The position numbers were made by a program, and so were the translations under genes. DNA of 64,000 bases, taken from Flavonifractor sp. An100. Lineage in GTDB: Bacteria > Bacillota > Clostridia > Oscillospirales > Oscillospiraceae. The notes under the pieces were generated by a model. It did no database searches. It was not told where the DNA came from and was given only the letters and a program-made list of their open reading frames with translations. Each line of letters begins with the position of its first letter. Positions within the stretch are counted from its first letter, which is position 1. The DNA lies in assembly GCF_002161175.1 (NCBI RefSeq), contig NZ_NFMA01000002.1, positions 124,001 through 188,000 on the forward strand, in the 5' to 3' direction. Of this stretch, positions 9,103 through 17,745 are shown one piece after another.

Positions 9103-10269
9103 GCCCTCGTTTCCCCGTGAACCGTTTTGATTAAGAAGAAAGGTGCAGATTTCCTCTTGAGAGGCCTGGAGCGAGCCCTGTACAAAGTCCGGCTTTCCGC
9201 CGCCTCGGCCCTGGAGGGCCTGGTTCATGGTCTTGGTAAAGGCCCGCAGATCACCTCCACGTTCGCCCATGGCATATTTGTATCCGCTCTCCTCTGAGCC
9301 GGAGAAACAGGCGCACCGGCCGGAGCAGGTCTGAAGCAGGGCATCACACAGACGGCGCAGACTGTCAGGGGAAAGACCCTCCTCAAAGAGAACCACATCC
9401 TGCTCACCGGCATGTTCCTGGGCCAGGGCAGCAAAATGCCGTTCCTCCATGGTGAGGACCCGGGATTTCAGGGCGGTGTTCTCCTCCAGCAGCCGCTGTA
9501 CGGCTGTTCCCGTCTCAAAGACCTTGGCGGAGAGGAGGGTGGAGACCTGGTGATTTTGGTCCATCACATGGTTGATGTAGTTCATCGCCCGGCCACCGCA
9601 CACCAGTTCAATGCGCACGCCCTCCCGGAACTTCTGCACCGATAGCAGCTTTACCAGTCCCACCTGACCCGAGGAGGAGACGTGGGTGCCGCAGCAGGCG
9701 CAGGTGTCGGCTCCGGGGAAGGATACAATGCGTACCCGGCCGGACAGGGCCTTTTTGCTGCGGTACTCCAGTACCTCCAACTCCTGCGGGGAGGGGAAGG
9801 TGATGGAGATGGGGTGGTCCTCCCAGATATAGCGGTTGGCCTGTCCCTCCAGCCAGCGCAGCTGGTCCTCGTCCAGCACCACGTTCAGGTCGATGGTGAT
9901 CACGTCCGCCCCCATATGGAAGCCCACATTGTCGCAGCCGAAGGCGGCGTGGGCCAGACCGGAGACGATGTGCTCCCCGGAGTGGTGCTGCATCAGGTCG
10001 AAGCGCCGCTCCCAGTCAATGGCCCCCTCTACACAGGTGCCGGGGGTCAGGGGAGCGTCGCAGGTGTGGACCACCCGCCCATCCCGCTCGTGGACCTCCA
10101 GCACCCGGACACCGCCCAGGGTGCCCAGGTCGTAGGGTTGTCCGCCTCCCTCGGGGTAGAAGGCGGTCTGGTCCAGCAGGATATCAAAGCCCTTTTTGCT
10201 GGGGGTGCAGGACTCCACCTGGGCGGAGAATGTAGTCAGATATGGGTTTTCCTCATATAGCTTTTCCAT
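9094..10269 (-). CDS. AlaX-like alanyl-tRNA editing protein with DHHA1 domain
   Basis: 391 residues. It has an N-terminal AlaRS-type beta barrel (FYPEGGGQPYDLG), the editing domain zinc ligands HHSGEH (about residues 94-99) and CACCGTH (about 190-196), and a C-terminal DHHA1 region with the Gly-rich GGGKPDFVQG. It lacks the aminoacylation domain of AlaRS, so it is a free-standing trans-editing enzyme that hydrolyses Ser or Gly mischarged on tRNA-Ala. It lies 43 bp downstream of the NSS transporter on the same strand. The start has GAGG ten bases upstream. Confidence 0.9.
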   Translation of the reverse strand: MEKLYEENPYLTTFSAQVESCTPSKKGFDILLDQTAFYPEGGGQPYDLGTLGGVRVLEVHERDGRVVHTCDAPLTPGTCVEGAIDWERRFDLMQHHSGEHIVSGLAHAAFGCDNVGFHMGADVITIDLNVVLDEDQLRWLEGQANRYIWEDHPISITFPSPQELEVLEYRSKKALSGRVRIVSFPGADTCACCGTHVSSSGQVGLVKLLSVQKFREGVRIELVCGGRAMNYINHVMDQNHQVSTLLSAKVFETGTAVQRLLEENTALKSRVLTMEERHFAALAQEHAGEQDVVLFEEGLSPDSLRRLCDALLQTCSGRCACFSGSEESGYKYAMGERGGDLRAFTKTMNQALQGRGGGKPDFVQGSLQASQEEICTFLLNQNGSRGNEGLT

Positions 10270-10312
10270 CGGTAATACCTCTAATCCTCATTTGCATTGA
10301 TCATAATTGAAA

Positions 10313-11644
10313 TCAGCCGATTCCGCCGTCTACCACAGCACCCAGAATCAGTACGGCCAGAGTCACGCCGCAGAACAGGTACTTAGCCATAGGATAGAAC
10401 CAGGAACCCAGAGGCTTACTTCTGGCCAGGTTGACCTGTTCCAGTACATAGTCCTTGCCGCATACCCAGAAGAACATGATGCCGGCCAGCAGAGCACCCA
10501 GGGGGCAGATGTAGATGGAGCACACATCCATCCACTGAGAGACAATGGGGGCGATGACCAGCCCCACACCAATGCCCACGACCCCAATCACGGCTACCGC
10601 CGCCGGGCGCTTGAGGTGGAACAGCTCCTGAAGGGTGGCAGTAGGGGCCTCATAGAGGTTGATGAGGGAGGTTAGGGCGGCAAAGACAACGGCCAAGAAG
10701 AAAATGGCCAGGATGACGTCCCCTCCGGGGATGTCCTTCAGCACATTGGGGAGGAAAATGAACATTAGGCCCGGGCCGCTGTTGTTCAACTGCTGCCCGG
10801 CCACCGCCATAGCGGGAATGATGACCAGAGCGGCCAATAGGGCGGCACAGGTATCGAAAATAGCCACCATTTTGGCGTCAGCGGGAATGTCCGAATCCTT
10901 GCTCAGGTAGGAGCCGTAGATCAGGGTGCCGTTGCCTGCGATGGACAGGGAAAAGAAGGCCTGTCCCAGGGCGTAGACCCAGACCATGGGGTCCAACAGT
11001 CCCTCGGGCTTGAGCACAAAGATGTACTGGTAACCGGCGGCGGAACCAGGGACCGTAACCAGATATACAGCCAGACCAATGAAGAGGAGGTAGAACAGAG
11101 GGGTCATTACTTTATTGGCCTTCTCGATTCCCCGGCCGATTCCGAAGATCATGATGGCGATGGTGGCCGCCATAGCAAGCAGCTGCCACAGGGTGTTGCT
11201 GGTGGCGGTGGCTCCAAAAAGGGAATTGAAGGCATCCAGATCCGACAGACCGGACAGGGAGCCGGTGAAGGACAGGGCGGTATACTTAAAAATCCAGCCG
11301 GTGACCACCGAGTAGCCAATAGCCATAGCTAGGGAGCCCAACACCGGGATGAGACCCAGCAGGCGTCCGGGCCGCTGGGTGCCAAAGTGCATCTGGGTGG
11401 CCGCACCGAAGGCATCAATGGGGCCGGAGCGGGTAGCCCGGCCAAAGGCCATTTCCCCGATCACCCCAGTGGAGCCGATGATGAACACAAAGATCAGGTA
11501 GGGGATGAGAAAGGTAGCCCCTCCATATTTGGAAATGCGGGCGGGGAAGAGCCAGATGTTGCCCATTCCCACAGCGGAGCCAATGCAGGCCAGGATAAAG
11601 CCCCATTTGGAGCCCCAGGAATCCCGCTTCGTGCTGTGTGCCAT
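10313..11644 (-). CDS. Sodium-dependent NSS family transporter
   Basis: 443 residues, about 11-12 membrane segments. The first helix has the NSS signature ACIGSAVGMGNIWLFPARISKYGGATF, including the residues that bind Na+ and substrate in LeuT. Members import amino acids or similar amines with Na+. The ATG at 11644 is supported by AGAGAGG upstream. The substrate cannot be read from the sequence. A second NSS gene lies at 42.8 kb. Confidence 0.9.
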   Translation of the reverse strand: MAHSTKRDSWGSKWGFILACIGSAVGMGNIWLFPARISKYGGATFLIPYLIFVFIIGSTGVIGEMAFGRATRSGPIDAFGAATQMHFGTQRPGRLLGLIPVLGSLAMAIGYSVVTGWIFKYTALSFTGSLSGLSDLDAFNSLFGATATSNTLWQLLAMAATIAIMIFGIGRGIEKANKVMTPLFYLLFIGLAVYLVTVPGSAAGYQYIFVLKPEGLLDPMVWVYALGQAFFSLSIAGNGTLIYGSYLSKDSDIPADAKMVAIFDTCAALLAALVIIPAMAVAGQQLNNSGPGLMFIFLPNVLKDIPGGDVILAIFFLAVVFAALTSLINLYEAPTATLQELFHLKRPAAVAVIGVVGIGVGLVIAPIVSQWMDVCSIYICPLGALLAGIMFFWVCGKDYVLEQVNLARSKPLGSWFYPMAKYLFCGVTLAVLILGAVVDGGIG

Positions 11645-11822
11645 AAAACCAATCACGCCTCTCTTGTTTGAACCGGCACCTTGCCGTGTACCAGTAAGCA
11701 TACCATATTCCAGGAAAAAAGCAAAGGGGTGTATCCTTTTATAAAAGAGAAAAAGGGGGAGGGAGGATGAGAATAGGGGGAAAGGGAGGGGGCTATACTA
11801 AAATCTGGAAAGAGGTGAGGAT

Positions 11823-12464
11823 ATGCGCATACCCAAGCATATCGGAGTGATCCCCGACGGAAACCGGCGCTGGGCCAAGGAAGCGGGACTGGAGAAAAAG
11901 GAGGGCTATGCCCACGGGTTGGCCCCCGGGCTGGAGGTGCTGCGTCTGGCCCGGCAGGCGGGGGTGGAGGAGCTGACCTATTACGGCTTTACCACCGACA
12001 ACTGCGGGCGGCCCGCCGAACAGGTGGAGGCTTTTTCCCGGGCCTGTGTGGAGGCAGTGGAACTGATTGCGGCCGAACCGGTGTCCCTGCTGGTGGTGGG
12101 CAATACCAAAGCCCGAGTATTTCCTTCTCGGCTGCTGCCCTATACCACCCGGCAAGACTTTAACGGAGGGGGCATGCGGGTCAATTTTTTGGTCAACTAC
12201 GGTTGGGAGTGGGACTTGGCTGGACTGGAGTGTCCTGGAAGCAGCCGTCCTGCCATCTGCCGGCAGCTGCAATCCAGAGACATTTCACGGGTAGATCTGG
12301 TGATCCGTTGGGGCGGCATGCGGCGGCTGTCCGGTTTCTTGCCTGTGCAGGCGGTGTACGCCGACTTTTATGTGGTGGACCGGCTATGGCCCGATTTTCA
12401 AAAGGAGGACTTTTGGCAGGCTCTGGAGTGGTACCAGAAGCAGGATGTGACATTAGGAGGATAG
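11823..12464 (+). CDS. Divergent undecaprenyl diphosphate synthase-like protein
   Basis: 213 residues, shorter than the usual 240-260 for cis-prenyltransferases. The family fold is clear: IPDGNRRWAKE replaces IMDGNGRWAK, the TTDN motif is present, and DLVIRWGGMRRLSGF is followed by YADFY and LWPDF. The catalytic Asp of the DGN motif remains. The Glu in IRTGGE is Met, the Glu of AYAELYF is Asp, and Trp after the substrate-loop Asn is Cys. It may be a specialised prenyltransferase or a non-catalytic paralogue rather than the housekeeping uppS, which normally lies beside cdsA and frr. GAGGTGAGGAT precedes the start. A terminator follows. Confidence 0.75.
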   Translation: MRIPKHIGVIPDGNRRWAKEAGLEKKEGYAHGLAPGLEVLRLARQAGVEELTYYGFTTDNCGRPAEQVEAFSRACVEAVELIAAEPVSLLVVGNTKARVFPSRLLPYTTRQDFNGGGMRVNFLVNYGWEWDLAGLECPGSSRPAICRQLQSRDISRVDLVIRWGGMRRLSGFLPVQAVYADFYVVDRLWPDFQKEDFWQALEWYQKQDVTLGG

Positions 12465-12493
12465 GCAGGGAACAATTGAAAAGGGGAAAACAG

Positions 12494-12526
12494 GCTTTTT
12501 GCATGAACATGCAGAAAGCTTTTTTC
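12494..12526 (+). terminator. Terminator after the UppS-like gene
   Basis: A 12-bp stem (GCTTTTTGCATG with CATGCAGAAAGC, one G-T pair) with a 2-nt loop and a run of T. Confidence 0.8.
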
Positions 12527-12586
12527 TTCGAATAAGGAGAATTTGCTGATATCCGCGGGAAATCAGGGAGGAAGGGGCAGTTGCCC

Positions 12587-12615
12587 TTGCAATATAGAGA
12601 AACCTATTGTAAAAT
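12587..12615 (+). promoter_or_regulatory. Sigma-A promoter for the DUF512-der-plsY-gpsA run
   Basis: TTGCAA (12587-12592), 17-bp spacer, TAAAAT (12610-12615), placed 45 bp before the DUF512 start and after the previous terminator. Confidence 0.6.
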
Positions 12616-12659
12616 GGAGCGAATACGGCAATCTGACATACGGAAAGGCGGGATGTTCC

Positions 12660-14048
12660 ATGAGCATGACGGTCATCAAAGCGGTGGACCCACGCAGTCC
12701 CGCCCACCGGGCAGGGGTGCGGCCGGGGGAGACGTTGGCGGAGATCAACGGCCACCCCATTGTGGATGTGCTGGATTACAAGTTTTATAGCTACGATCCC
12801 CGTCTGGAGCTGAAGCTGCGGCAGTCGGATGGAACGGTGCGTACCCTGCGGGTGCGGAAATCCGAAGGGGAGGACCTGGGACTGGAGTTTGAGACCTATC
12901 TCATGGACCGGGCCCGCTCCTGTGCCAACAACTGTATTTTCTGCTTCGTGGACCAGATGCCTCCCGGTATGCGGAAGAGCCTCTATTTTAAGGATGACGA
13001 TGCCCGCCTGTCCTTTTTGATGGGCAATTACCTGACCCTCACCAACCTATCCCCCCGGGAGGTGCAGCGGATCATCGACCTGCGGATCTCTCCCATCAAT
13101 GTCTCCGTCCATACCACCGACCCGAAGCTGCGGGGTGAAATGTTGAAAAACCCCAGAGCGGGGGAGGGCATTGCTATTATGGAGCGCTTTGCCCAAAACC
13201 ATATCACTATGAACTGCCAAATCGTCTCCTGCCCCGGCATCAATGACGGTTCGGCTTTGGACAAGACTCTCCGGGACCTGGCAGGGATGTTTCCGGCAGT
13301 GAACAGCATTTCGGTGGTCCCGGTGGGCGTGACCAAATATCGCCAGGGGCTCTACCCCCTCCAGCCGTACACCAAGGAACAGGCTGCCGCTCTGGTAGAT
13401 CAGGTGGAGGCCTTTGCCCAAGCTCACTGGGAGGAGAAGGGAACCCGTCTGGTGTGGTGCTCCGATGAATTTTATCTTCTGGCCGGGCGGGAACTGCCGG
13501 AGGAGGAATATTTTGAGGAGTTTACCCAGCTTGACAACGGAGTGGGCATGCTCCGCCTGTTGAGAAGCGAGTTTTCCCGGGCCTTAACGCTGGCCGAGCC
13601 GGAGGAGCTGGAAGGCATCGCTCCCTTTTCCATTGCCACAGGGGTGTCAGCCGCCCCCTTTCTGGGGGAATTGGTTGACATGGTCCAGGGAAAATGTGGT
13701 AAAATAGAGGGGAAGGTATACCCCATTGTGAACCACTTTTTTGGGGAGACCATTACGGTGGCTGGGCTGGTCACCGGCAAAGATCTGATGGAGCAGCTTC
13801 GAGGGCAGAAGCTGGGGGAGCGACTGCTCATCCCGGCTAATATGCTCCGCTCCGGAGAGCGGGTTTTTTTGGATGATGTGACCTTGGACGAGGTGGAAGA
13901 GAAATTAGGCGTGCCGGTGATCCCGGTGGCCCAGGACGGCTATGAGCTACTGGACGCCATGTGCGGCCTGGTGACGGCTCCGCCCCCGTCAAAGCCCAAC
14001 TTGCCTGAGGATGAGTATTACCGCTATAACCCCGGTGTCCGGGGCTGA
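12660..14048 (+). CDS. DUF512 / PDZ-radical SAM protein
   Basis: 462 residues. A PDZ-like N-terminus (SPAHRAGVRPGETLAEINGHPI) is followed by a radical SAM cluster motif of the form CANNCIFCFV (about residues 83-92), then a C-terminal DUF512 domain with a Gly-rich FSIATGVSAAPFL stretch. This family is found beside der in many Clostridia. It binds a 4Fe-4S cluster and S-adenosylmethionine, but the substrate is not established. The ATG at 12660 has GGAAAGGCGGG upstream, and the longer open frame before it overlaps the promoter. Confidence 0.9.
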   Translation: MSMTVIKAVDPRSPAHRAGVRPGETLAEINGHPIVDVLDYKFYSYDPRLELKLRQSDGTVRTLRVRKSEGEDLGLEFETYLMDRARSCANNCIFCFVDQMPPGMRKSLYFKDDDARLSFLMGNYLTLTNLSPREVQRIIDLRISPINVSVHTTDPKLRGEMLKNPRAGEGIAIMERFAQNHITMNCQIVSCPGINDGSALDKTLRDLAGMFPAVNSISVVPVGVTKYRQGLYPLQPYTKEQAAALVDQVEAFAQAHWEEKGTRLVWCSDEFYLLAGRELPEEEYFEEFTQLDNGVGMLRLLRSEFSRALTLAEPEELEGIAPFSIATGVSAAPFLGELVDMVQGKCGKIEGKVYPIVNHFFGETITVAGLVTGKDLMEQLRGQKLGERLLIPANMLRSGERVFLDDVTLDEVEEKLGVPVIPVAQDGYELLDAMCGLVTAPPPSKPNLPEDEYYRYNPGVRG

Positions 14049-14086
14049 CAGCGGGCAGGAGAACGGAAGAAATTAGGAGTGATTGG

Positions 14087-15412
14087 ATGAAACCATTAGT
14101 TGCCATCGTGGGCCGGCCCAATGTGGGCAAGTCCATGCTGTTTAATAAGCTGGTGGGCCAACGGCTGTCCATTGTGGAGGACACACCAGGCGTGACCCGG
14201 GACCGGCTGTACGCCCAGTGTGAGTGGAGAAACCGGGTCTTCGACCTAGTGGACACCGGGGGTATTGAGCCGGGGACGGACGACCAGATCCTGTCCTTTA
14301 TGCGGGAGCAGGCGGAGATCGCTATTTCCACTGCTACGGTCATCGTCTTTGTCTGCGATGTGAAGACGGGGATGACCGCGGCCGACCAGGAGGTAGCCAA
14401 TATGCTTTTGCGCTCGGGGAAGCCGGTGGTGCTGGCGGTGAACAAGGCCGACCAGGTAGGCCGGGAGAACCCGGACGTATATGAATTTTATAACCTGGGT
14501 CTGGGCGATCCCATCGCAGTCTCCGCCGTCCACGGCCACGGCACCGGGGACCTGCTGGACGCCTGCTTTGAATACTTCCCCCCCGAGGAGGAGGAAGAGG
14601 AGGAGGACGACACCATCAAGGTGGCCATCATTGGCAAGCCAAACGTGGGCAAGTCCTCCCTGGTCAACCGGATTTTGGGCCAGGAGCGGGTGATCGTCTC
14701 CGATGTGGCCGGAACCACCCGGGACGCGGTGGACAGCTACTTTGAAAACGAGAAGGGCAAATACTGGTTTATCGACACCGCCGGCATGCGGAAAAAGTCC
14801 AAGGTGGATGACCGGATCGAAAAGTTCTCCGTCCTGCGCTCCACCATGGCCATCGAGCGGGCGGACGTGTGCCTCATTATGATCGATGCCCGGGATGGGG
14901 TCACCGAGCAGGACACTAAGGTGGCCGGCCTGGCCCATGAGGCGGGAAAGGCCTGTATCATCGTGGTCAACAAGTGGGACGCCATCGAGAAGGACGGCAA
15001 GACCATGGACAAGATGCGCCAGGACGTGATGCGGGACTTAAGCTATATGACCTACGCCCCCATCGTCTTCATCTCTGCCCTCACGGGCCAGCGGGTGGAC
15101 CGGCTCTTTGATCTCATCAATTATGTCAACAACCAGGCGGCCACCCGAATCTCCACCGGCATGCTCAACTCGGTGTTAGCCGATGCCACCGCCCGGGTCC
15201 AGCCCCCCACCGACAAGGGTCGGCGGCTGAAGATCTACTATATGACCCAAACGGGCATCCGTCCCCCCCATTTCGTCTGTTTTTGCAACGATGCCCGGCT
15301 GTTCCATTTTTCCTATCAGCGGTACCTGGAAAATCAAATCCGCAGTACCTTCGGCCTGGAGGGCACTCCCGTGCGCATGACCATCCGGCAGAAGGGCGAC
15401 AAGGAGGGGTAA
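14087..15412 (+). CDS. der: Ribosome-associated GTPase Der (EngA)
   Basis: 441 residues, the usual length. There are two consecutive GTPase domains, each with its P-loop (GRPNVGKSMLF near residue 8; GKPNVGKSSLV near 184), DTGG/DTAG switch II motifs and NKAD/NKWD specificity motifs, joined by an acidic linker (EEEEEEEDD), and then the C-terminal KH-like domain. Der is needed for 50S ribosome assembly. It is followed three bases later by plsY, so the two are likely cotranscribed. The start has TTAGGAG upstream. Confidence 0.97.
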   Translation: MKPLVAIVGRPNVGKSMLFNKLVGQRLSIVEDTPGVTRDRLYAQCEWRNRVFDLVDTGGIEPGTDDQILSFMREQAEIAISTATVIVFVCDVKTGMTAADQEVANMLLRSGKPVVLAVNKADQVGRENPDVYEFYNLGLGDPIAVSAVHGHGTGDLLDACFEYFPPEEEEEEEDDTIKVAIIGKPNVGKSSLVNRILGQERVIVSDVAGTTRDAVDSYFENEKGKYWFIDTAGMRKKSKVDDRIEKFSVLRSTMAIERADVCLIMIDARDGVTEQDTKVAGLAHEAGKACIIVVNKWDAIEKDGKTMDKMRQDVMRDLSYMTYAPIVFISALTGQRVDRLFDLINYVNNQAATRISTGMLNSVLADATARVQPPTDKGRRLKIYYMTQTGIRPPHFVCFCNDARLFHFSYQRYLENQIRSTFGLEGTPVRMTIRQKGDKEG

Positions 15413-15415
15413 AGA

Positions 15416-16117
15416 ATGGATCCCACCAATGTACCCGCAGGTGTAAGTCCCGATTATTCGGCGGTTCTGGGAGCGGCACTGCAATATGCTCTGCTTCCTG
15501 CCCTACTGGTGGCGGCTGTAGCCTATTTTTGCGGCTGCTTCAATGGGGCGGTCATCGTTTCAAAATATATCCTTCGAGACGATGTGCGTACCCACGGCAG
15601 CGGAAACGCTGGCCTTACTAACTTTTTCCGCACCTTCGGCGGCCCCCTCACCTTGGTGGTCATCCTCTGCGATGTGCTGAAAGCGGTGGTGGCCGTGTGG
15701 GTGGGGATCCTGGCGGCCAAGTATATGATTTTGGATGATGCCATGATGATTACTCTGGGAAAATACTGGGCCGGCCTGTGGTGCCTGTTGGGCCACATGT
15801 TCCCCTGTATGTTTGGCTTTAAGGGGGGCAAGGGCATCCTCTCTGGCGGGGCCATCGCCATCATGATCGACTGGCGGGTGGCCCTGGTCGTGTGGGGCGG
15901 CTTCCTCATTCTGGCTGTCCTCACCCGGTATGTCTCTCTGGGCTCCTGCTGGGCTGGAGCCTCCTTCCCCTTTATTACCTGGTTTGTCTACCGGGACCCC
16001 GTCATCACCGGCCTGGGAGCTTTTATTGGCCTGCTCATTTTGTATATGCACCGGGGCAATATCCATCGTCTACTCACGGGCACGGAAAATAAATTTACCC
16101 TACATAAAAAGCATTGA
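15416..16117 (+). CDS. plsY: Glycerol-3-phosphate acyltransferase PlsY
   Basis: 233 residues with about six to seven membrane segments. The three PlsY motifs are visible: GSGNAGLTNFFRT, GHMFPCMFGFKGGKGI and the region around GSCWAGASFPF. The enzyme transfers the acyl group of acyl-phosphate to glycerol 3-phosphate at the inner face of the membrane, the first step of phospholipid synthesis. It sits between der and gpsA, and GpsA makes its glycerol-3-phosphate substrate, so the operon order makes metabolic sense. The N-terminus is about 25 residues longer than in many homologues. Confidence 0.95.
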   Translation: MDPTNVPAGVSPDYSAVLGAALQYALLPALLVAAVAYFCGCFNGAVIVSKYILRDDVRTHGSGNAGLTNFFRTFGGPLTLVVILCDVLKAVVAVWVGILAAKYMILDDAMMITLGKYWAGLWCLLGHMFPCMFGFKGGKGILSGGAIAIMIDWRVALVVWGGFLILAVLTRYVSLGSCWAGASFPFITWFVYRDPVITGLGAFIGLLILYMHRGNIHRLLTGTENKFTLHKKH

Positions 16118-16195
16118 TCCTAAGAAGGCAGAATGGGCGGGCCAGAAACCCACCCATCCAGACACAGAACAACAAACAACAAGGAGGCCCAAACC

Positions 16196-17197
16196 ATGAA
16201 GATCACGGTAGTGGGAAGCGGCGGCTGGGGAACGGCTCTGGCGCTGCTGCTGCTTGAAAACGGGAATGATGTTACCCTGTGGTCCTATCACGAGGCGGAG
16301 TCCAAGATTTTAAGAGAGACCCATGAGAATCCTATGCTGAAAGGCGTGCCCCTGCCGGAGGAGATGAAGTTCACTACGGACCTGGCGGCCGTAAAGGGCT
16401 GCGGCCTTGTAGTGCTGGCTACTCCTTCCTTTGCCGTGCGCTCCACCGCCGCTCAGATGAAGGACCTTCTGGACCCCGGGACCATTTTGGTCTCTGTGTC
16501 CAAGGGCATTGAGAAGGACAGCTCCCTGCGTCTGAGTCAGGTCATTGAGGAAGAGATTGGAGACAAGTGTCCCGTGGTGGTCCTCTCAGGCCCCTCTCAC
16601 GCTGAGGAGGTGGGGCGGCATATTCCCACTGGCGTCGTGGCGGCCGCCGACGACCTGGAGGTGGCACAGAAGGTCCAGGACCTGTTTATGAACAAGCGCT
16701 TTCGGGTCTATACCAGCGATGACAAAATCGGGACAGAGATCTGTGCTGCCCTGAAAAATATCATTGCCCTGTGTGCTGGCTGTTGCGATGGTATGGGTTG
16801 CGGAGACAATACCAAGGCCCTGCTCATGACCCGGGGTCTGGCCGAGATGGCCCGTCTGGGGGTCGCCTTAGGAGGCAGGAAAGAGAGCTTTACAGGCCTT
16901 GCGGGCGTAGGAGATTTGATCGTTACCTGTTGTTCCATGCACTCCCGTAACCGCCGCTGCGGCATTCTCATCGGACAGGGTAAGCCGGTGGAGGAGGCAG
17001 TAAAGGAGATCGGCGCGGTGGTGGAGGGCTACTACGCCGCCGCCAATGCCCGGACCCTGGCCCAGAAGGCGGGGGTGGAGATGCCCATTGCCCAGGCTGC
17101 CTATGAGGTGCTCTATGAGGGACGGGATGTCCACGGCGTGGTGATTGACCTTATGACCCGAGCCAAGCGCTCCGAGCACGACGAGAGCTGGAGCTAA
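16196..17197 (+). CDS. gpsA: Glycerol-3-phosphate dehydrogenase [NAD(P)+]
   Basis: 333 residues. It has a Rossmann motif GSGGWGTALA at the N-terminus, LSGPSHAEEV in the middle and the catalytic-domain stretch KNIIALCAGCCDGMGCGDNTKA with the active Lys. It reduces dihydroxyacetone phosphate to glycerol 3-phosphate for PlsY. The ATG at 16196 has AAGGAGG at the right distance, while the longer frame has none. A strong terminator follows and ends the der-plsY-gpsA run. Confidence 0.96.
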   Translation: MKITVVGSGGWGTALALLLLENGNDVTLWSYHEAESKILRETHENPMLKGVPLPEEMKFTTDLAAVKGCGLVVLATPSFAVRSTAAQMKDLLDPGTILVSVSKGIEKDSSLRLSQVIEEEIGDKCPVVVLSGPSHAEEVGRHIPTGVVAAADDLEVAQKVQDLFMNKRFRVYTSDDKIGTEICAALKNIIALCAGCCDGMGCGDNTKALLMTRGLAEMARLGVALGGRKESFTGLAGVGDLIVTCCSMHSRNRRCGILIGQGKPVEEAVKEIGAVVEGYYAAANARTLAQKAGVEMPIAQAAYEVLYEGRDVHGVVIDLMTRAKRSEHDESWS

Positions 17198-17215
17198 GAG
17201 AACACTTTATAAATG

Positions 17216-17253
17216 AAAAACCGCCTGCCGGTACACCCGGCAGGCGGTTTTTG
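17216..17253 (+). terminator. Terminator after gpsA
   Basis: An 11-bp GC stem (CCGCCTGCCGG/CCGGCAGGCGG) flanked by A-run and T-run, so it may work in both directions. Confidence 0.9.
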
Positions 17254-17338
17254 TCTGTGGAGACGAACCGCTTTGTATTGGGGCACATAGAATGGGGAAA
17301 ACAGGCGGGCAGTGTCCGCTAAATAGGAGGCGCTATAC

Positions 17339-17737
17339 ATGGAATATTCGGGAACGCTCACGGTCCGGGTTTACACATCCCGGGCGGAGCTGCCCATAGA
17401 GGGAGCCACTGTGGTGGTGACCCAGGATGGAGGCCAGGGAAAGCTGGACCTGCTCAGCGTACAGGTTACAGACAGCAGTGGACGGATCAAGCCGGTGCGC
17501 ATTGAAACACCGGCTCTCTGGGAAAGTGAGTCGCCAGCTGGCGAGAATATGGGGGCCCCATTTGCACTTTGTAATGTGTGGGCAGAGCATCCGGGCTATG
17601 GGATGCTGGAAGTGGAAGGAGTGCAGATTTTTCCCGGCATTGAAACGATGCAGGACATGGAGCTGGCGCCGCTGGCAGAAGGACAGACCAGCCTACAGCG
17701 TAGAGATCTGCGACAAATTGCCATTCAGAATTTGTGA
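17339..17737 (+). CDS. Small beta-sandwich protein (carboxypeptidase-regulatory-like)
   Basis: 132 residues beginning with a beta strand series, GTLTVRVYTSRAELPIEGATVVV, as in carboxypeptidase regulatory-like or transthyretin-like folds. There is no signal peptide. It is followed nine bases later by the SpoIID-like peptidoglycan-binding gene, with which it is probably cotranscribed. Similar small genes accompany SpoIID/PG-binding genes in other Clostridia, so a part in spore coat or cortex structure is plausible but inferred. AGGAGG precedes the ATG. Confidence 0.65.
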   Translation: MEYSGTLTVRVYTSRAELPIEGATVVVTQDGGQGKLDLLSVQVTDSSGRIKPVRIETPALWESESPAGENMGAPFALCNVWAEHPGYGMLEVEGVQIFPGIETMQDMELAPLAEGQTSLQRRDLRQIAIQNL

Positions 17738-17745
17738 GGTGAGCC

